A DNA stretch of 28,149 nt from a virus: positions 1-28,149 of IMG/VR virus record IMGVR_UViG_3300042397_001835; one strand, written 5' to 3'. Shown here one piece after another: positions 19,278-26,728 of the stretch (its first letter is position 1; each line of letters begins with the position of its first letter). Below the pieces are notes generated by a model. It was not told the DNA's origin, did no database searches, and saw nothing but the letters and a program-made list of their open reading frames with translations. The position numbers were made by a program, and so were the translations under genes.

Positions 19278-19849
19278 GCCACCAACTCCCGCTTGATCGC
19301 CTCGAGGCGGTTCATCCAACCGTTCCTGAACTTCTCAAGCTTGGGATTCCCCGCCATGATTGCCTCATAGCGGCGGCGCGATTTTTGGAGGAAGGCCATT
19401 GCGAGGCCGTGGCTATCTGGCGATGCCATCGCGGATCTGCGGGTTTTTTCCCCGAGGATGCCGTCCACGATGATGTTTGCCCCGTAGTCGTTGATGGCGT
19501 TCTGTAGCATCCTGACCGCGGTGCGGGTGCCTTGGTTCACGCCCTGGACAAAGCAGACTTCCTGCACGGGTGAAGGAAGGCCCGCAAAGGGCATCCAGTC
19601 CGCCTCGTAGTAGTGCGCGGCGATGGCTCGGGCGGTCGGCTCGGCAGGAGGCGGGGCGATCCGGTCATGCTTGACTGTCAGCCCCGCGAAGGTGGCCCCT
19701 CCGGGGTCATCGTGATCGTTCTCCCAGCGGATCGTCTCGCCGTCTGGTTCATAGACGCATTCCCAGCGGAGGACCAGGCCGAGCGACTTCCGGAATCGGG
19801 AGGGGAGGCCAGCATCTTCTGCGGCGTTGAGGATGTAGGAGCGTTTCAT
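19274..19849 (-). CDS. Endolysin (glycoside hydrolase 108 type with PG-binding-3-like end)
   Basis: This 191-residue protein would cleave peptidoglycan at lysis. The N-terminal domain has LRWECVYEPDGETIRWENDH then DPGGATFAGLT, matching the E-x-G-x(n)-D-P-G-G-x-T-x-x-G-I-T pattern of the family, with the catalytic Glu at residue 30. The usual Glu-Gly-Gly is Glu-Cys-Val here. The C-terminal part (MLQNAINDYGANIIVDGILG) is the PG-binding-3-like region. It lacks a signal peptide, so export through the upstream holin is expected. No TTTGACA precedes it. Confidence 0.88.
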   Translation of the reverse strand: MKRSYILNAAEDAGLPSRFRKSLGLVLRWECVYEPDGETIRWENDHDDPGGATFAGLTVKHDRIAPPPAEPTARAIAAHYYEADWMPFAGLPSPVQEVCFVQGVNQGTRTAVRMLQNAINDYGANIIVDGILGEKTRRSAMASPDSHGLAMAFLQKSRRRYEAIMAGNPKLEKFRNGWMNRLEAIKRELVA

Positions 19850-19874
19850 GAGGAGAGGTGGAGAGAGTGACGAT

Positions 19875-20030
19875 TTACCATGCAGATCATGGAGAACATA
19901 AAGATGGAGAAGGGGAAAAATATGGAACTCAGGAACTCAGGAAGGAAACGGAGAAGAGGCACTTGGAAGACAGCGACGTCACGGACCGTTCTGGCTTGCT
20001 GTCCTTTCCTGAGTTCATGAGTTCCATATT
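19875..20030. repeat. Period-9 repeats and imperfect inverted repeat between holin and endolysin
   Basis: A degenerate CATGGAGAACATG-type copy lies at 19875-19903. Then ATATGGAACTCAGGAACTCAGG (from 19920) and its imperfect complement (CCTGAGTTCATGAGTTCCATATT, 20008-20030) form an inverted repeat about 60 bases apart. Frames across it are not believed. The RNA could fold into a long stem between the two lysis genes. Confidence 0.65.
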
Positions 20031-20033
20031 GAT

Positions 20034-20249
20034 TCACTTTGTCTCGGCGAATTTCTGGACGACCTTGGCCCCGGCTGAGGTGGCGAGCGTGATTTCAAGC
20101 AGGCTGCCGACTCCGTGAGGCACGTCCTGTCCGGTGACGAGCCAGCGGCAGATGACCAGGACGACCAGCGAGAGGACGACGGCCAGCGAGAAACGGGTCA
20201 TCGAGGGGCTACCCGGCTCATCGCTGATCAGGCCGCGAAGGAAGGTCAT
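20034..20249 (-). CDS. Holin candidate
   Basis: This 71-residue protein starts at ATG 20249, coupled to the spanin-like gene (ATGA). After MTFLRGLISDEPGSPS comes a strong membrane helix (FSLAVVLSLVVLVICRWLV) and a weaker second hydrophobic segment (VGSLLEITLATSAGAKVVQK). Its size and its place between spanin-like and endolysin genes fit a small holin that opens the inner membrane. No holin family signature is recognised, so the call rests on context and topology. Confidence 0.6.
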   Translation of the reverse strand: MTFLRGLISDEPGSPSMTRFSLAVVLSLVVLVICRWLVTGQDVPHGVGSLLEITLATSAGAKVVQKFAETK

Positions 20250-20695
20250 AGGAAGCGGGGGCGGTAGATGCGCCATGCCAGCCAGAGGCCCATGCAGGCG
20301 ATCTCGATGATCACGACCATGCGCCAGAAGGCGACTTCCTTGAGAGCCTTCCTCTGTTTCGCTTTCCAGAGTTCGGCCTGCTCCTGAGACTGGACGAGCT
20401 TGACGCTCTGGTCATCAACCTTGGCCGCGTAGTCGGTCAGCGCGGTCGATGCCTGGTCAAGGTGGGCGTGGAGTTGGTCGAGCGTCCGCAGTCCGAGCGG
20501 GTTGACATTGGCCCGGAGGAGAGAGGCCGACTGCTTGGCCGCAGAGACGGAGGAGACGACCGCTGCGGGTGAGGGTGTCAGCACTTGCTTTGGTGCCGAG
20601 GCGCATCCGGTGACGCCGAACAGGGCAATCGTGGCGGCAAGCATGGCCGCGCAGAGCAGGAAGAGGAGCTGGATCGGGTCTTGGAATCGCCTCAT
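20246..20695 (-). CDS. Single-molecule spanin (u-spanin) candidate
   Basis: This 149-residue protein has an N-terminal lipoprotein signal: MRRFQDPIQLLFLLCAAMLA, then a lipobox-like GVTGC with Cys31. A periplasmic helical/coiled region follows (LDQLHAHLDQASTALTDYAA and EQAELWKAKQRKALKEVA), and then a C-terminal membrane helix (VVIIEIACMGLWLAWRI). A lipid anchor at one end and an inner-membrane helix at the other is the layout of u-spanins such as phage T1 gp11, which fuse the two membranes at lysis. It sits before holin and endolysin genes. TTTGACT lies 13 bases upstream of its ATG. Confidence 0.75.
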   Translation of the reverse strand: MRRFQDPIQLLFLLCAAMLAATIALFGVTGCASAPKQVLTPSPAAVVSSVSAAKQSASLLRANVNPLGLRTLDQLHAHLDQASTALTDYAAKVDDQSVKLVQSQEQAELWKAKQRKALKEVAFWRMVVIIEIACMGLWLAWRIYRPRFL

Positions 20696-20708
20696 GCAAG
20701 AGGCGCGG

Positions 20709-20715
20709 AGTCAAA
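20709..20715 (-). promoter_or_regulatory. TTTGACT motif variant (N13 to ATG 20695)
   Basis: One mismatch from TTTGACA, and exactly 13 bases before the spanin-like start codon. It follows a large palindromic repeat. Confidence 0.45.
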
Positions 20716-20727
20716 GAGAGGAGAGAT

Positions 20728-20800
20728 TCACCATGGAGAACATGGAGAACATGAAGGGGGAAAAATCAGGGCTTCATGAGCTTCATGAGCTTCATGGTGA
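20728..20800. repeat. Long imperfect palindrome of period-9 repeats
   Basis: The left arm 20728-20756 (TCACCATGGAGAACATGGAG...) and the right arm 20772-20800 (CTTCATGAGCTTCATGAGC...TGGTGA) are imperfectly complementary, with perfect outer TCACCATG/CATGGTGA. The arms are built of 9-base units (CATGGAGAA/CATGAGCTT). The RNA could form a stem of about 29 pairs. It fills the gap between the 80-residue membrane protein and the spanin-like gene. Confidence 0.75.
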
Positions 20801-20812
20801 GTTATTCCCCAC

Positions 20813-21055
20813 TTACTGCTTCTCCAGCGTGCGTAGCCGTGACTCGTGGTCTGCGAGGAGGGCGTCGTGACGCTTGTCTGTCTCGGCATTGGCCTCCATG
20901 CGGATCAGGACCGCCTCGATCTTTTCAATCCGGGTATTGGCCGCCGTGAATTCGTCCTTGGTCACGAACTTGGTACCGAGCAGGGCCACGGCGAGGAGTG
21001 CCAGAGTCGTCGCGACTTTGAGGATCGTGTCGAAGTATTTGGCGAGATCGGTCAT
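20813..21055 (-). CDS. Membrane-anchored coiled-coil protein
   Basis: This 80-residue protein starts at ATG 21055, coupled to the fibre gene (ATGA). MTDLAKYFDTILKVATTLAL opens a membrane helix (ending ALLAVALLGTKF), then a heptad-rich helix (AANTRIEKIEAVLIRMEANA). It resembles hemolysin XhlA-type or antiholin-like lysis accessory proteins in size and parts, though XhlA has the order reversed. It is the first gene of the lysis group. Confidence 0.65.
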   Translation of the reverse strand: MTDLAKYFDTILKVATTLALLAVALLGTKFVTKDEFTAANTRIEKIEAVLIRMEANAETDKRHDALLADHESRLRTLEKQ

Positions 21056-23373
21056 GACGATAGGATGCTCACGTCCTGAATGAGGGCGTAGCATAGCGAA
21101 GTTGAATTGGAGGTGGAATTATTGACGACCACGTGGTCGATGTAGTTGTTGGTAGCGGAGCCTGTGGTTGTCGGCCCTCCGGTTATCGTGGAAATGACAC
21201 TTGGCCTTGCTCCCTGCGCCCCTTGCAAAAGCGAGATGTTCCCGAGGCCGTCCGAGATGATGCCATAATTCTGTATGGTAATAGAGGTTGCCGAGACCCA
21301 TGCTCCAATCGTAAGGCTCGTCCCATCGTGCGCGAAAGCTCGGATTGATGCAGTCGTCCCGTTAGCTCCGAACTCAAATCCGAACCCCTGCGATGTCAGG
21401 GGCGGAGAATCAGAAGTCGCAGGCACTCCTCCATTCCCTCCGACAATGAGCCGTGAAACTGTTGTCGCATCTGTCGTCCCTGCGTAGACGTGCACCCCGC
21501 GCAGCATCACACCCAGCCTTCGGCCAAAGCGGATGCCTCCGCCTTGAATAAAGTGAATAGCATTGCAGCCGCGAGACAATGAGACTCTGCCATAGGAAGC
21601 AGCAACAGAGTTGCCGGGGTTGATATTGAGGTTGTAGAACAGCCCGTCACTATTGATTGAGGCGGTGGCTCGAAGTGATCCGGTTGCGGGGTTGGGAACG
21701 GGCCGAAAGACGTTCCAGATATTGAAAAACTGCTCATCGCCCACCAGTGAGCGCGTCATCAGTGAGGAGGCTGTTGCGGCGGTCTGGCTGGAAGATTCCA
21801 ATGGGGAAGAGACCCAGCTTGTGCCGTTGAAATACCTGATGACCTCGATCCGTGATGGAGCAAATGCCACGCCCCCGATAGTGCAGGTGCCGCTTGCGAC
21901 CATCACCTCGTAGTTGTCGCCCAGTGTCGCGGTGCCCGGATCGGTGATCGTCAGGGTCGCCGTCGTCATGTAGCGGACGCCTGTGGCTGCGGTGAAGTTG
22001 CTTGAGCGGATGACTGCTGTGGCCCCCGTGCCGGGATCGCCCTTCGTGAATGAGCCGCTGCCCCATGAGCCTGCGGTCTTCGGGCCATAGAGTCGGTTGC
22101 CGAGCGTGTCGATGTAGAGGTCGCCATCCGCTCCCAGTCCAGCGGAGGGCACCGTTGTGCCAGAGAGGATCGTCCTCTTGTTGGCGAGGTCTGAGACTAG
22201 TCCCGTGACATCGCTCTGAGCGTGGCCGTGGATGCTCGCGGCCTTGCCAGCGAGTGCCGAGGTCGTGGCTGCGGCGTCGGCCTTGGAGGCAAGATCGCTG
22301 ACAAGGTTGGTGATTTCGCTCTGAGGATGTGTGTGGGCCGAGGGGGTGAAGGTGGTCGGCCTGTTGGCAATCGCCGTCCACTCGGGGGTGATGTCCCCCA
22401 TCTCGATGTAGGAGGCCTCGAGGGTCTTGGAGCCTGTGCCCTTGTAGAGCCAGCGCCGTCCATCGGTCGTCGTGACAATGGCCCCCGTGATGATCTGGGC
22501 CTGCTGGGGAGCGGTCAGGTCGGCGATGGTTCCGGAGGAGACGACCTGCACTCCTGTGGAAAGTGAAGGAAGGCGATCCAGCGAGATCGTGCCGGAGGTG
22601 ATCAGCGCCGCATCATGGGCCAGCGGTGGCCGCGCATCGGAGAGCCGGGCGTCGGTCGTGGAGACGGCACCGAGTTCGGCGAGTGTCGGGATGCGGTGAA
22701 CGTGATCGGCACGGGCCGCTGTCGCTGAGGAGCCGACTGCGGAGGTCGAGCCGAGATCGGCAGGGGCTGTTGTGGCAATGTTCGGCTTTCCAGCCAGCAG
22801 GCCATCAGTCTCGGCTTGCGAGTAAACGGAGAGATTCCCACGGGCCGAGGGCACCGATCCCAGCCCGGCGAGGTTGCCCGATTTGGTCAGGACATCGGCG
22901 GCGGCGGGATAGTCAGGATTGGCCTGAGCCAAGGCCCCCTCGTCGCCCCGGATGACATCGTTTGCGATGACCGCAGGCAGGGTCACCGAGGAGGTGACCA
23001 CGCTCCCGACTGTCCACTGCACCTCGAGCATGGCGCGGAGGCTGGACCCCTCGGAGGCCGAGGTGAAGAGAGCGTCGATCTCGGCGGTGTTGAGCGTGAG
23101 GGAGAACGTGTATTTTGCAGAAGTGCCGCTTCCGGTCTTCACCCATGACAAGGCACTGGCGATGTAGCCGCTCGCATAGGCCCCGCTCCGCTTCAGCCCA
23201 AGGATGCCCGTGGCCCCCGTGCCGAGATCGGTGACGACGCCATTGGTCAAAAACTGCACCTCAACGGGCTCCGCATCACGACGCTTGAGATCCAGCGACT
23301 CGATCAGCATCCCCCCGGCAGAAGGGAGATCGTCCAAGAACGTGCGGTCGGTCAGGTCGATGAAGAGCTTCAC
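21052..23373 (-). CDS. Tail fibre / receptor-binding baseplate protein with HxH motifs
   Basis: This 773-residue protein starts at GTG 23373. The N-terminal 150 residues form a beta-type attachment domain, similar in plan to baseplate-upper-protein N-domains. The middle has three His-x-His motifs: DHVHRIP (HVH 224-226), SAHTHPQSEI (HTH 347-349) and IHGHAQSDVT (HGH 382-384), which in trimeric phage fibres bind metal ions along the shaft. Repeated segments SDLASKADAAATTSALAGKA and TGLVSDLANK, and a GDLYIDTLGNRLYGPK unit, follow. The C-terminal 300 residues are Gly/Ser/Thr-rich and probably bind the receptor. The GTG start is supported by TTTGACA 13 bases upstream. Confidence 0.85.
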   Translation of the reverse strand: MKLFIDLTDRTFLDDLPSAGGMLIESLDLKRRDAEPVEVQFLTNGVVTDLGTGATGILGLKRSGAYASGYIASALSWVKTGSGTSAKYTFSLTLNTAEIDALFTSASEGSSLRAMLEVQWTVGSVVTSSVTLPAVIANDVIRGDEGALAQANPDYPAAADVLTKSGNLAGLGSVPSARGNLSVYSQAETDGLLAGKPNIATTAPADLGSTSAVGSSATAARADHVHRIPTLAELGAVSTTDARLSDARPPLAHDAALITSGTISLDRLPSLSTGVQVVSSGTIADLTAPQQAQIITGAIVTTTDGRRWLYKGTGSKTLEASYIEMGDITPEWTAIANRPTTFTPSAHTHPQSEITNLVSDLASKADAAATTSALAGKAASIHGHAQSDVTGLVSDLANKRTILSGTTVPSAGLGADGDLYIDTLGNRLYGPKTAGSWGSGSFTKGDPGTGATAVIRSSNFTAATGVRYMTTATLTITDPGTATLGDNYEVMVASGTCTIGGVAFAPSRIEVIRYFNGTSWVSSPLESSSQTAATASSLMTRSLVGDEQFFNIWNVFRPVPNPATGSLRATASINSDGLFYNLNINPGNSVAASYGRVSLSRGCNAIHFIQGGGIRFGRRLGVMLRGVHVYAGTTDATTVSRLIVGGNGGVPATSDSPPLTSQGFGFEFGANGTTASIRAFAHDGTSLTIGAWVSATSITIQNYGIISDGLGNISLLQGAQGARPSVISTITGGPTTTGSATNNYIDHVVVNNSTSNSTSLCYALIQDVSILSS

Positions 23374-23386
23374 GAACTCAAGGGGA

Positions 23387-23393
23387 TGTCAAA
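23387..23393 (-). promoter_or_regulatory. TTTGACA motif (N13 to GTG 23373)
   Basis: Minus-strand TTTGACA exactly 13 bases before the GTG of the tail fibre gene. The fixed spacing to a non-ATG start suggests a link to translation start rather than chance. Confidence 0.6.
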
Positions 23394-23403
23394 ACACTGA
23401 GAC

Positions 23404-23470
23404 TCACCATGAAGAGCATGGAGAACATGAAGAGAGGAAATTCACCATGAAGAGCATGAAGAACATGAAG
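23404..23470. repeat. Two direct 29-base period-9 repeats (CATGAAGAGCATG type)
   Basis: Copies at 23404-23432 and 23442-23470 are almost identical (TCACCATGAAGAGCATGGAG... versus ...GAAG...), 38 bases apart start to start. They are made of 9-base units and match the 20728-20756 arm. They fill the gap between the glycosyltransferase stop and the TTTGACA of the fibre gene. Confidence 0.75.
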
Positions 23471-23478
23471 GTGGAGAC

Positions 23479-24486
23479 TTAGGCCGGGACAAAGGGCTGA
23501 GTCCTGACCCGGAGGTGGCCACGGCATTCCCCTTCCTGCTCGTGATAGGCCCGATGGTGGAGGATCTCCTGTTTGCCGGGTTGCCGCTTGATGTGATCGC
23601 AGGCGACATGGGGGACGCAGGCGATCCTGAGTCCCGCCGGGTGCCATCGTGACCAGCAGAGAAAGAGATCCTGAGTGCCCCTGCCGTCATAGCCGCAGAA
23701 GTCGGCATGGGCCAAGGCCGCCTTGGAAAGCAGGGTGCAGCCGAGTCCGCACCAGTCTGAGGGGACGACTGCCCCGTGACCGATCCCGGGATAGGCAAAG
23801 TCCATCCAGCCGCGACGCCTCCATCCATGCTTTGCGGTGACCGACCAGATGTTCCCATCCGGAGGAGAGGATTTCACCCGTTCCATGAGCCGACCCATCC
23901 GCTTCTGTTCCTTCTCGGAAGTGGCAGAGCGCAGCCGTTCTTCGCATTTCTCAAGCAGGAGTTTTAGCCGGGGCTTCAGCTTGCGCTCTTTCGGCAGGAA
24001 GTCCTCAGCGATCTGGTGACGATGATCACCGAATCCTCCCAAGAAGAGTCCGTTCGGGTAGGTGGCGGCGGCGATGTCATAGTGAGGCGAGCCGTCGGCC
24101 TGTGGCATGGCAAGCGTCCACTCCAACACACGGAGGGAATTGGCGGTCGGGATCGTGTCACTCTCTACCGACCAGCAGATCGAGGCGCGGATCTTGCGGG
24201 CAAAGGCGAAGGCCGATCCCTGAAGCTGGGCGATCCTCAGCTGGGCCTCCTCCTTGTAGTTCGTCGAGGTGTCGTCCGGGATGTGGTGCTTCAGCACGGA
24301 GACCTTCCACCCTTCAGGCAGTTCAGACTTGGCAAGCTCTGCGGCGGCTGTCGCCTCCTTGCTCTCGTCCGTGGCGAAGATGAAGTGGGCATCCTCGTGG
24401 TGAGCGGCTGCGGCGGCAATGGCCCGAATGCACTGGGGCCAAGCGTGGAGGTAGGTGCGGGTGGCCGAGACGGCGATGGCGATCAT
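23479..24486 (-). CDS. Glycosyltransferase-like protein (GT-A type)
   Basis: This 335-residue protein starts at ATG 24486 (MIAIAVSATRTYLHAWPQCI). A first beta strand with helix, then HFIFATDESKEA, and an acidic SVESDTIP (E108, D110) fit the nucleotide-sugar and metal site (DxD-like) of GT-A enzymes. A later GLGCTLLSKAALAHADFCGY with YDGRGTQDLFLCW fits the acceptor-side region common in family 2-like enzymes. The 121-residue upstream extension is Pro/Arg-rich, overlaps the tail gene and is not believed. It lies between two tail genes, so the acceptor may be a tail protein or a host surface sugar. Confidence 0.72.
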   Translation of the reverse strand: MIAIAVSATRTYLHAWPQCIRAIAAAAAHHEDAHFIFATDESKEATAAAELAKSELPEGWKVSVLKHHIPDDTSTNYKEEAQLRIAQLQGSAFAFARKIRASICWSVESDTIPTANSLRVLEWTLAMPQADGSPHYDIAAATYPNGLFLGGFGDHRHQIAEDFLPKERKLKPRLKLLLEKCEERLRSATSEKEQKRMGRLMERVKSSPPDGNIWSVTAKHGWRRRGWMDFAYPGIGHGAVVPSDWCGLGCTLLSKAALAHADFCGYDGRGTQDLFLCWSRWHPAGLRIACVPHVACDHIKRQPGKQEILHHRAYHEQEGECRGHLRVRTQPFVPA

Positions 24487-24505
24487 TTCGGAATGTGGGT
24501 TGGTC

Positions 24506-26131
24506 TCAGTAGCCGGGGGTGACCGACCAAGTGAAGACTGCGGGGGATAGAGGTGGCTGGATCGGCATGGGGGTGAGTTCCTGCAAAGGGTTCGCTCCGA
24601 TGATGGGAGAGGGCAACGCCTGCGGGGCTGTTCTGAACTGGGTGGCCGATACCGAGGGGCCGGTCGAGGAGAGGATCTGGCCCGGGTAGAGCGAGGTTCC
24701 GGTGGAGGAGCCGACCGCTGTCCGGTAAATCCCGGCAGGGAGACCGGCCTGCCACGACTGCCCGGCGGCAAGCTGGCTGGAACTGAAGGTGCTGCTCGGT
24801 CCAAAGGCTGGCACTTTCCAGAGTGTCGTGGTGGCACCTCCCGTGGCAAAGGTGACAGGCGTCCCGGTGCCCGTGGTCAATCCGGTCGCAGGAGGCTCGA
24901 TCACCGGGGCGTATCGGCCAGACTGACCGAACTGGGCGATGGAGATCCCGCTGACCGATGGGTTTGCGGAAAGTGTCGCGCCTGCCGAGGTGCCGCTGTC
25001 GGTGAAGAGGGCCATCCGCTCCTGTGGGTAGCTGAAGCCTGCACTCGGCACAGGGCCAGAGCCGATGGCATAGAAGCTGGAAGGCGGCGCGGCTGTTGTC
25101 AGAAGCCGGGTCTCGACCACCGTTCCATTCGTGTCGCCCGTGTTCACCGGGGCCGCTGCGATCACGCTCCGGGTTGAGGAGGTCAGCACATAGGGCTGGG
25201 CAAAGGTCTGGAACCCTCCCCAGATTGGCAGGACGGCAGTCGATAGGGAGGTCGTGACCACAGGCACCGAGGAGGTGGAGGAGACATGGTATCCCACCTC
25301 GCTGGTCTCGACCCAGCTTGAGATGGTCGAGCTGACAGACCACCCGGTCGTGATGTCCTCACCGGCACGGAGTCCGTCCATCGTGGAGTTCGGGAAGCTC
25401 GAAAGCTGATCCGGTTCGGTGTAGTAGAGGACATCCATCTGGGCCTCCTGATAGGTTGTCACCGCAAAGTAGGTGACCGAGATGGTGGCAGAATTGGCCG
25501 GGGACGTGACATACGGGACGGTGTAGCTGACCACATTCACCGATCCCGCCTGAGAGTAGCTGGAGGATGTCGTGCCTGCCGCAGTCGTGGCGACGGGCGC
25601 AGGCGATGAAGCCGTCGCCCCCACAAAGAAGGCCCCGGGGCCGTAAAATCCCGAGGCCGAGTTGATGAAGGTGTCATAGACCGTGGACTGGCCCCTTGAC
25701 CATGTGAGGGCGGTCGTGCCGGGGCCTGCCACTGAGGTCGTGGCTGACGTTCCGGAGGTGGTGCTCGTCACCGAACTCGTTGTCGTGACCACGGTGGTCG
25801 TCGGGTAGGTGGAGGTGCCCGATGATCCAGCCGTTGTCGTGAGCACCCGGGGGGCCAAGGTCGTGCCGCCGAACATCCCTCCGAGAGCAGTCGATGAGGC
25901 CACGGTGGCCGTTGTCACCGTGATGGCCGCACTGGCTCCTGTCGTGACAAAACTGGAGGAGAGAGCCGCTGAGGCTGTGGCGGGTTCGTTGTAGCCCGAG
26001 GCGCTGGCGCTAGAGCTTGGAACATTCGCGATGCTTGTTCCATCGATGAATGAATAAGAGGGAGTCGTGACCGTCTGCCTCCACGATCCGACCGGCACCG
26101 TGACCGTGCGCGGGATCACCCAAGAGTTCAT
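24506..26131 (-). CDS. Ser/Thr-rich tail protein
   Basis: This 541-residue protein begins MNSWVIPRTVTVPVGSWRQT. It is extremely rich in Ser, Thr, Ala, Val and Gly, with Thr/Ser runs (TTTVVTTTSSVTSTTSGTSA), almost no Lys and no Cys seen. Such low-complexity beta-rich sequence suits an extended tail or baseplate structure. The neighbour downstream is a glycosyltransferase, so its Ser/Thr could be glycosylated. It overlaps the preceding tail gene by four bases. No family is recognised. Confidence 0.78.
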   Translation of the reverse strand: MNSWVIPRTVTVPVGSWRQTVTTPSYSFIDGTSIANVPSSSASASGYNEPATASAALSSSFVTTGASAAITVTTATVASSTALGGMFGGTTLAPRVLTTTAGSSGTSTYPTTTVVTTTSSVTSTTSGTSATTSVAGPGTTALTWSRGQSTVYDTFINSASGFYGPGAFFVGATASSPAPVATTAAGTTSSSYSQAGSVNVVSYTVPYVTSPANSATISVTYFAVTTYQEAQMDVLYYTEPDQLSSFPNSTMDGLRAGEDITTGWSVSSTISSWVETSEVGYHVSSTSSVPVVTTSLSTAVLPIWGGFQTFAQPYVLTSSTRSVIAAAPVNTGDTNGTVVETRLLTTAAPPSSFYAIGSGPVPSAGFSYPQERMALFTDSGTSAGATLSANPSVSGISIAQFGQSGRYAPVIEPPATGLTTGTGTPVTFATGGATTTLWKVPAFGPSSTFSSSQLAAGQSWQAGLPAGIYRTAVGSSTGTSLYPGQILSSTGPSVSATQFRTAPQALPSPIIGANPLQELTPMPIQPPLSPAVFTWSVTPGY

Positions 26132-26724
26132 GAGAAGATCCAGTTCCAGTATGAGGTGTAGGGAAGCTCAAAGGGGCCTGCTCCCGTCCTGCTTGTCCGG
26201 TAGCTTTCAACCGGGACGGCAGAGATATTCTTCTTCAGGACATTGAAATAGGTGCCGTTCACGCTGACGCCGATCAACACCTTGAACGAGGTGGGTGGCG
26301 CATCTGCCGCTGCCGTTGCCATTGCTGGCTGGGTGGAGCCGCTTGAGATCGTGCAGGAGGAGACTGATCCCGCCGTCGTGGTGGCATCGACCCAGAACCA
26401 TTTGGTGTCGGTCAAGGGAGCCGTGAAGTCGGTGAAGATATTGGATGGCATGACCCCGCCGACCGAGCCGGGCTGGAACTTGAAGGTGATCGTCCCTGAT
26501 ATCTGCGAGGTTACAATCTGATCCCACTGAGACTCAACCGGCGCGGTCGGACCACCGCCTCCATTGACCACCAGCGACGAGCCCCCCGGGCCGTTCTTCA
26601 ACGTGTAGCCGACGCCAGGCTGGAGCGTGACCTCGCGGAAATTATCCTCGATCACACGCGCCACGGCCTCCCACTGAGGCGGGGTCAGGATTCCCGACTT
26701 GCTGAGTCTTGGTAGCCGCTTCAT
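26128..26724 (-). CDS. Tail-associated protein, 198 residues
   Basis: It starts at ATG 26724 (MKRLPRLSKSGILTPPQWEA). The N-terminal helix with VARVIEDNFREV and the following VTLQPGVGYTLKNGPGGSSL resemble openings of phage tail or adaptor proteins. The rest is beta-type, rich in Ser and Thr. A longer frame upstream overlaps the next gene and is not believed. It is coupled (ATGA) to the Ser/Thr-rich gene, suggesting they act together in the tail tip. Confidence 0.7.
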   Translation of the reverse strand: MKRLPRLSKSGILTPPQWEAVARVIEDNFREVTLQPGVGYTLKNGPGGSSLVVNGGGGPTAPVESQWDQIVTSQISGTITFKFQPGSVGGVMPSNIFTDFTAPLTDTKWFWVDATTTAGSVSSCTISSGSTQPAMATAAADAPPTSFKVLIGVSVNGTYFNVLKKNISAVPVESYRTSRTGAGPFELPYTSYWNWIFS

Positions 26725-26728
26725 GGCG

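Noticed and set aside
19846-20037. 63-codon minus-strand frame between endolysin and holin
   Set aside because: It is a translation of the repeat elements (Phe/Met/Ser runs), with no ribosome site.
23404-23470. CRISPR-like array
   Set aside because: There are only two copies with a 9-base spacer, and the units are internally periodic and related to palindromic copies elsewhere.
24487-24849. N-terminal 121-codon extension of the glycosyltransferase
   Set aside because: It is Pro/Ser/Arg-rich shadow sequence inside the Ser/Thr-rich tail gene. The GT fold starts at MIAIAVSA.
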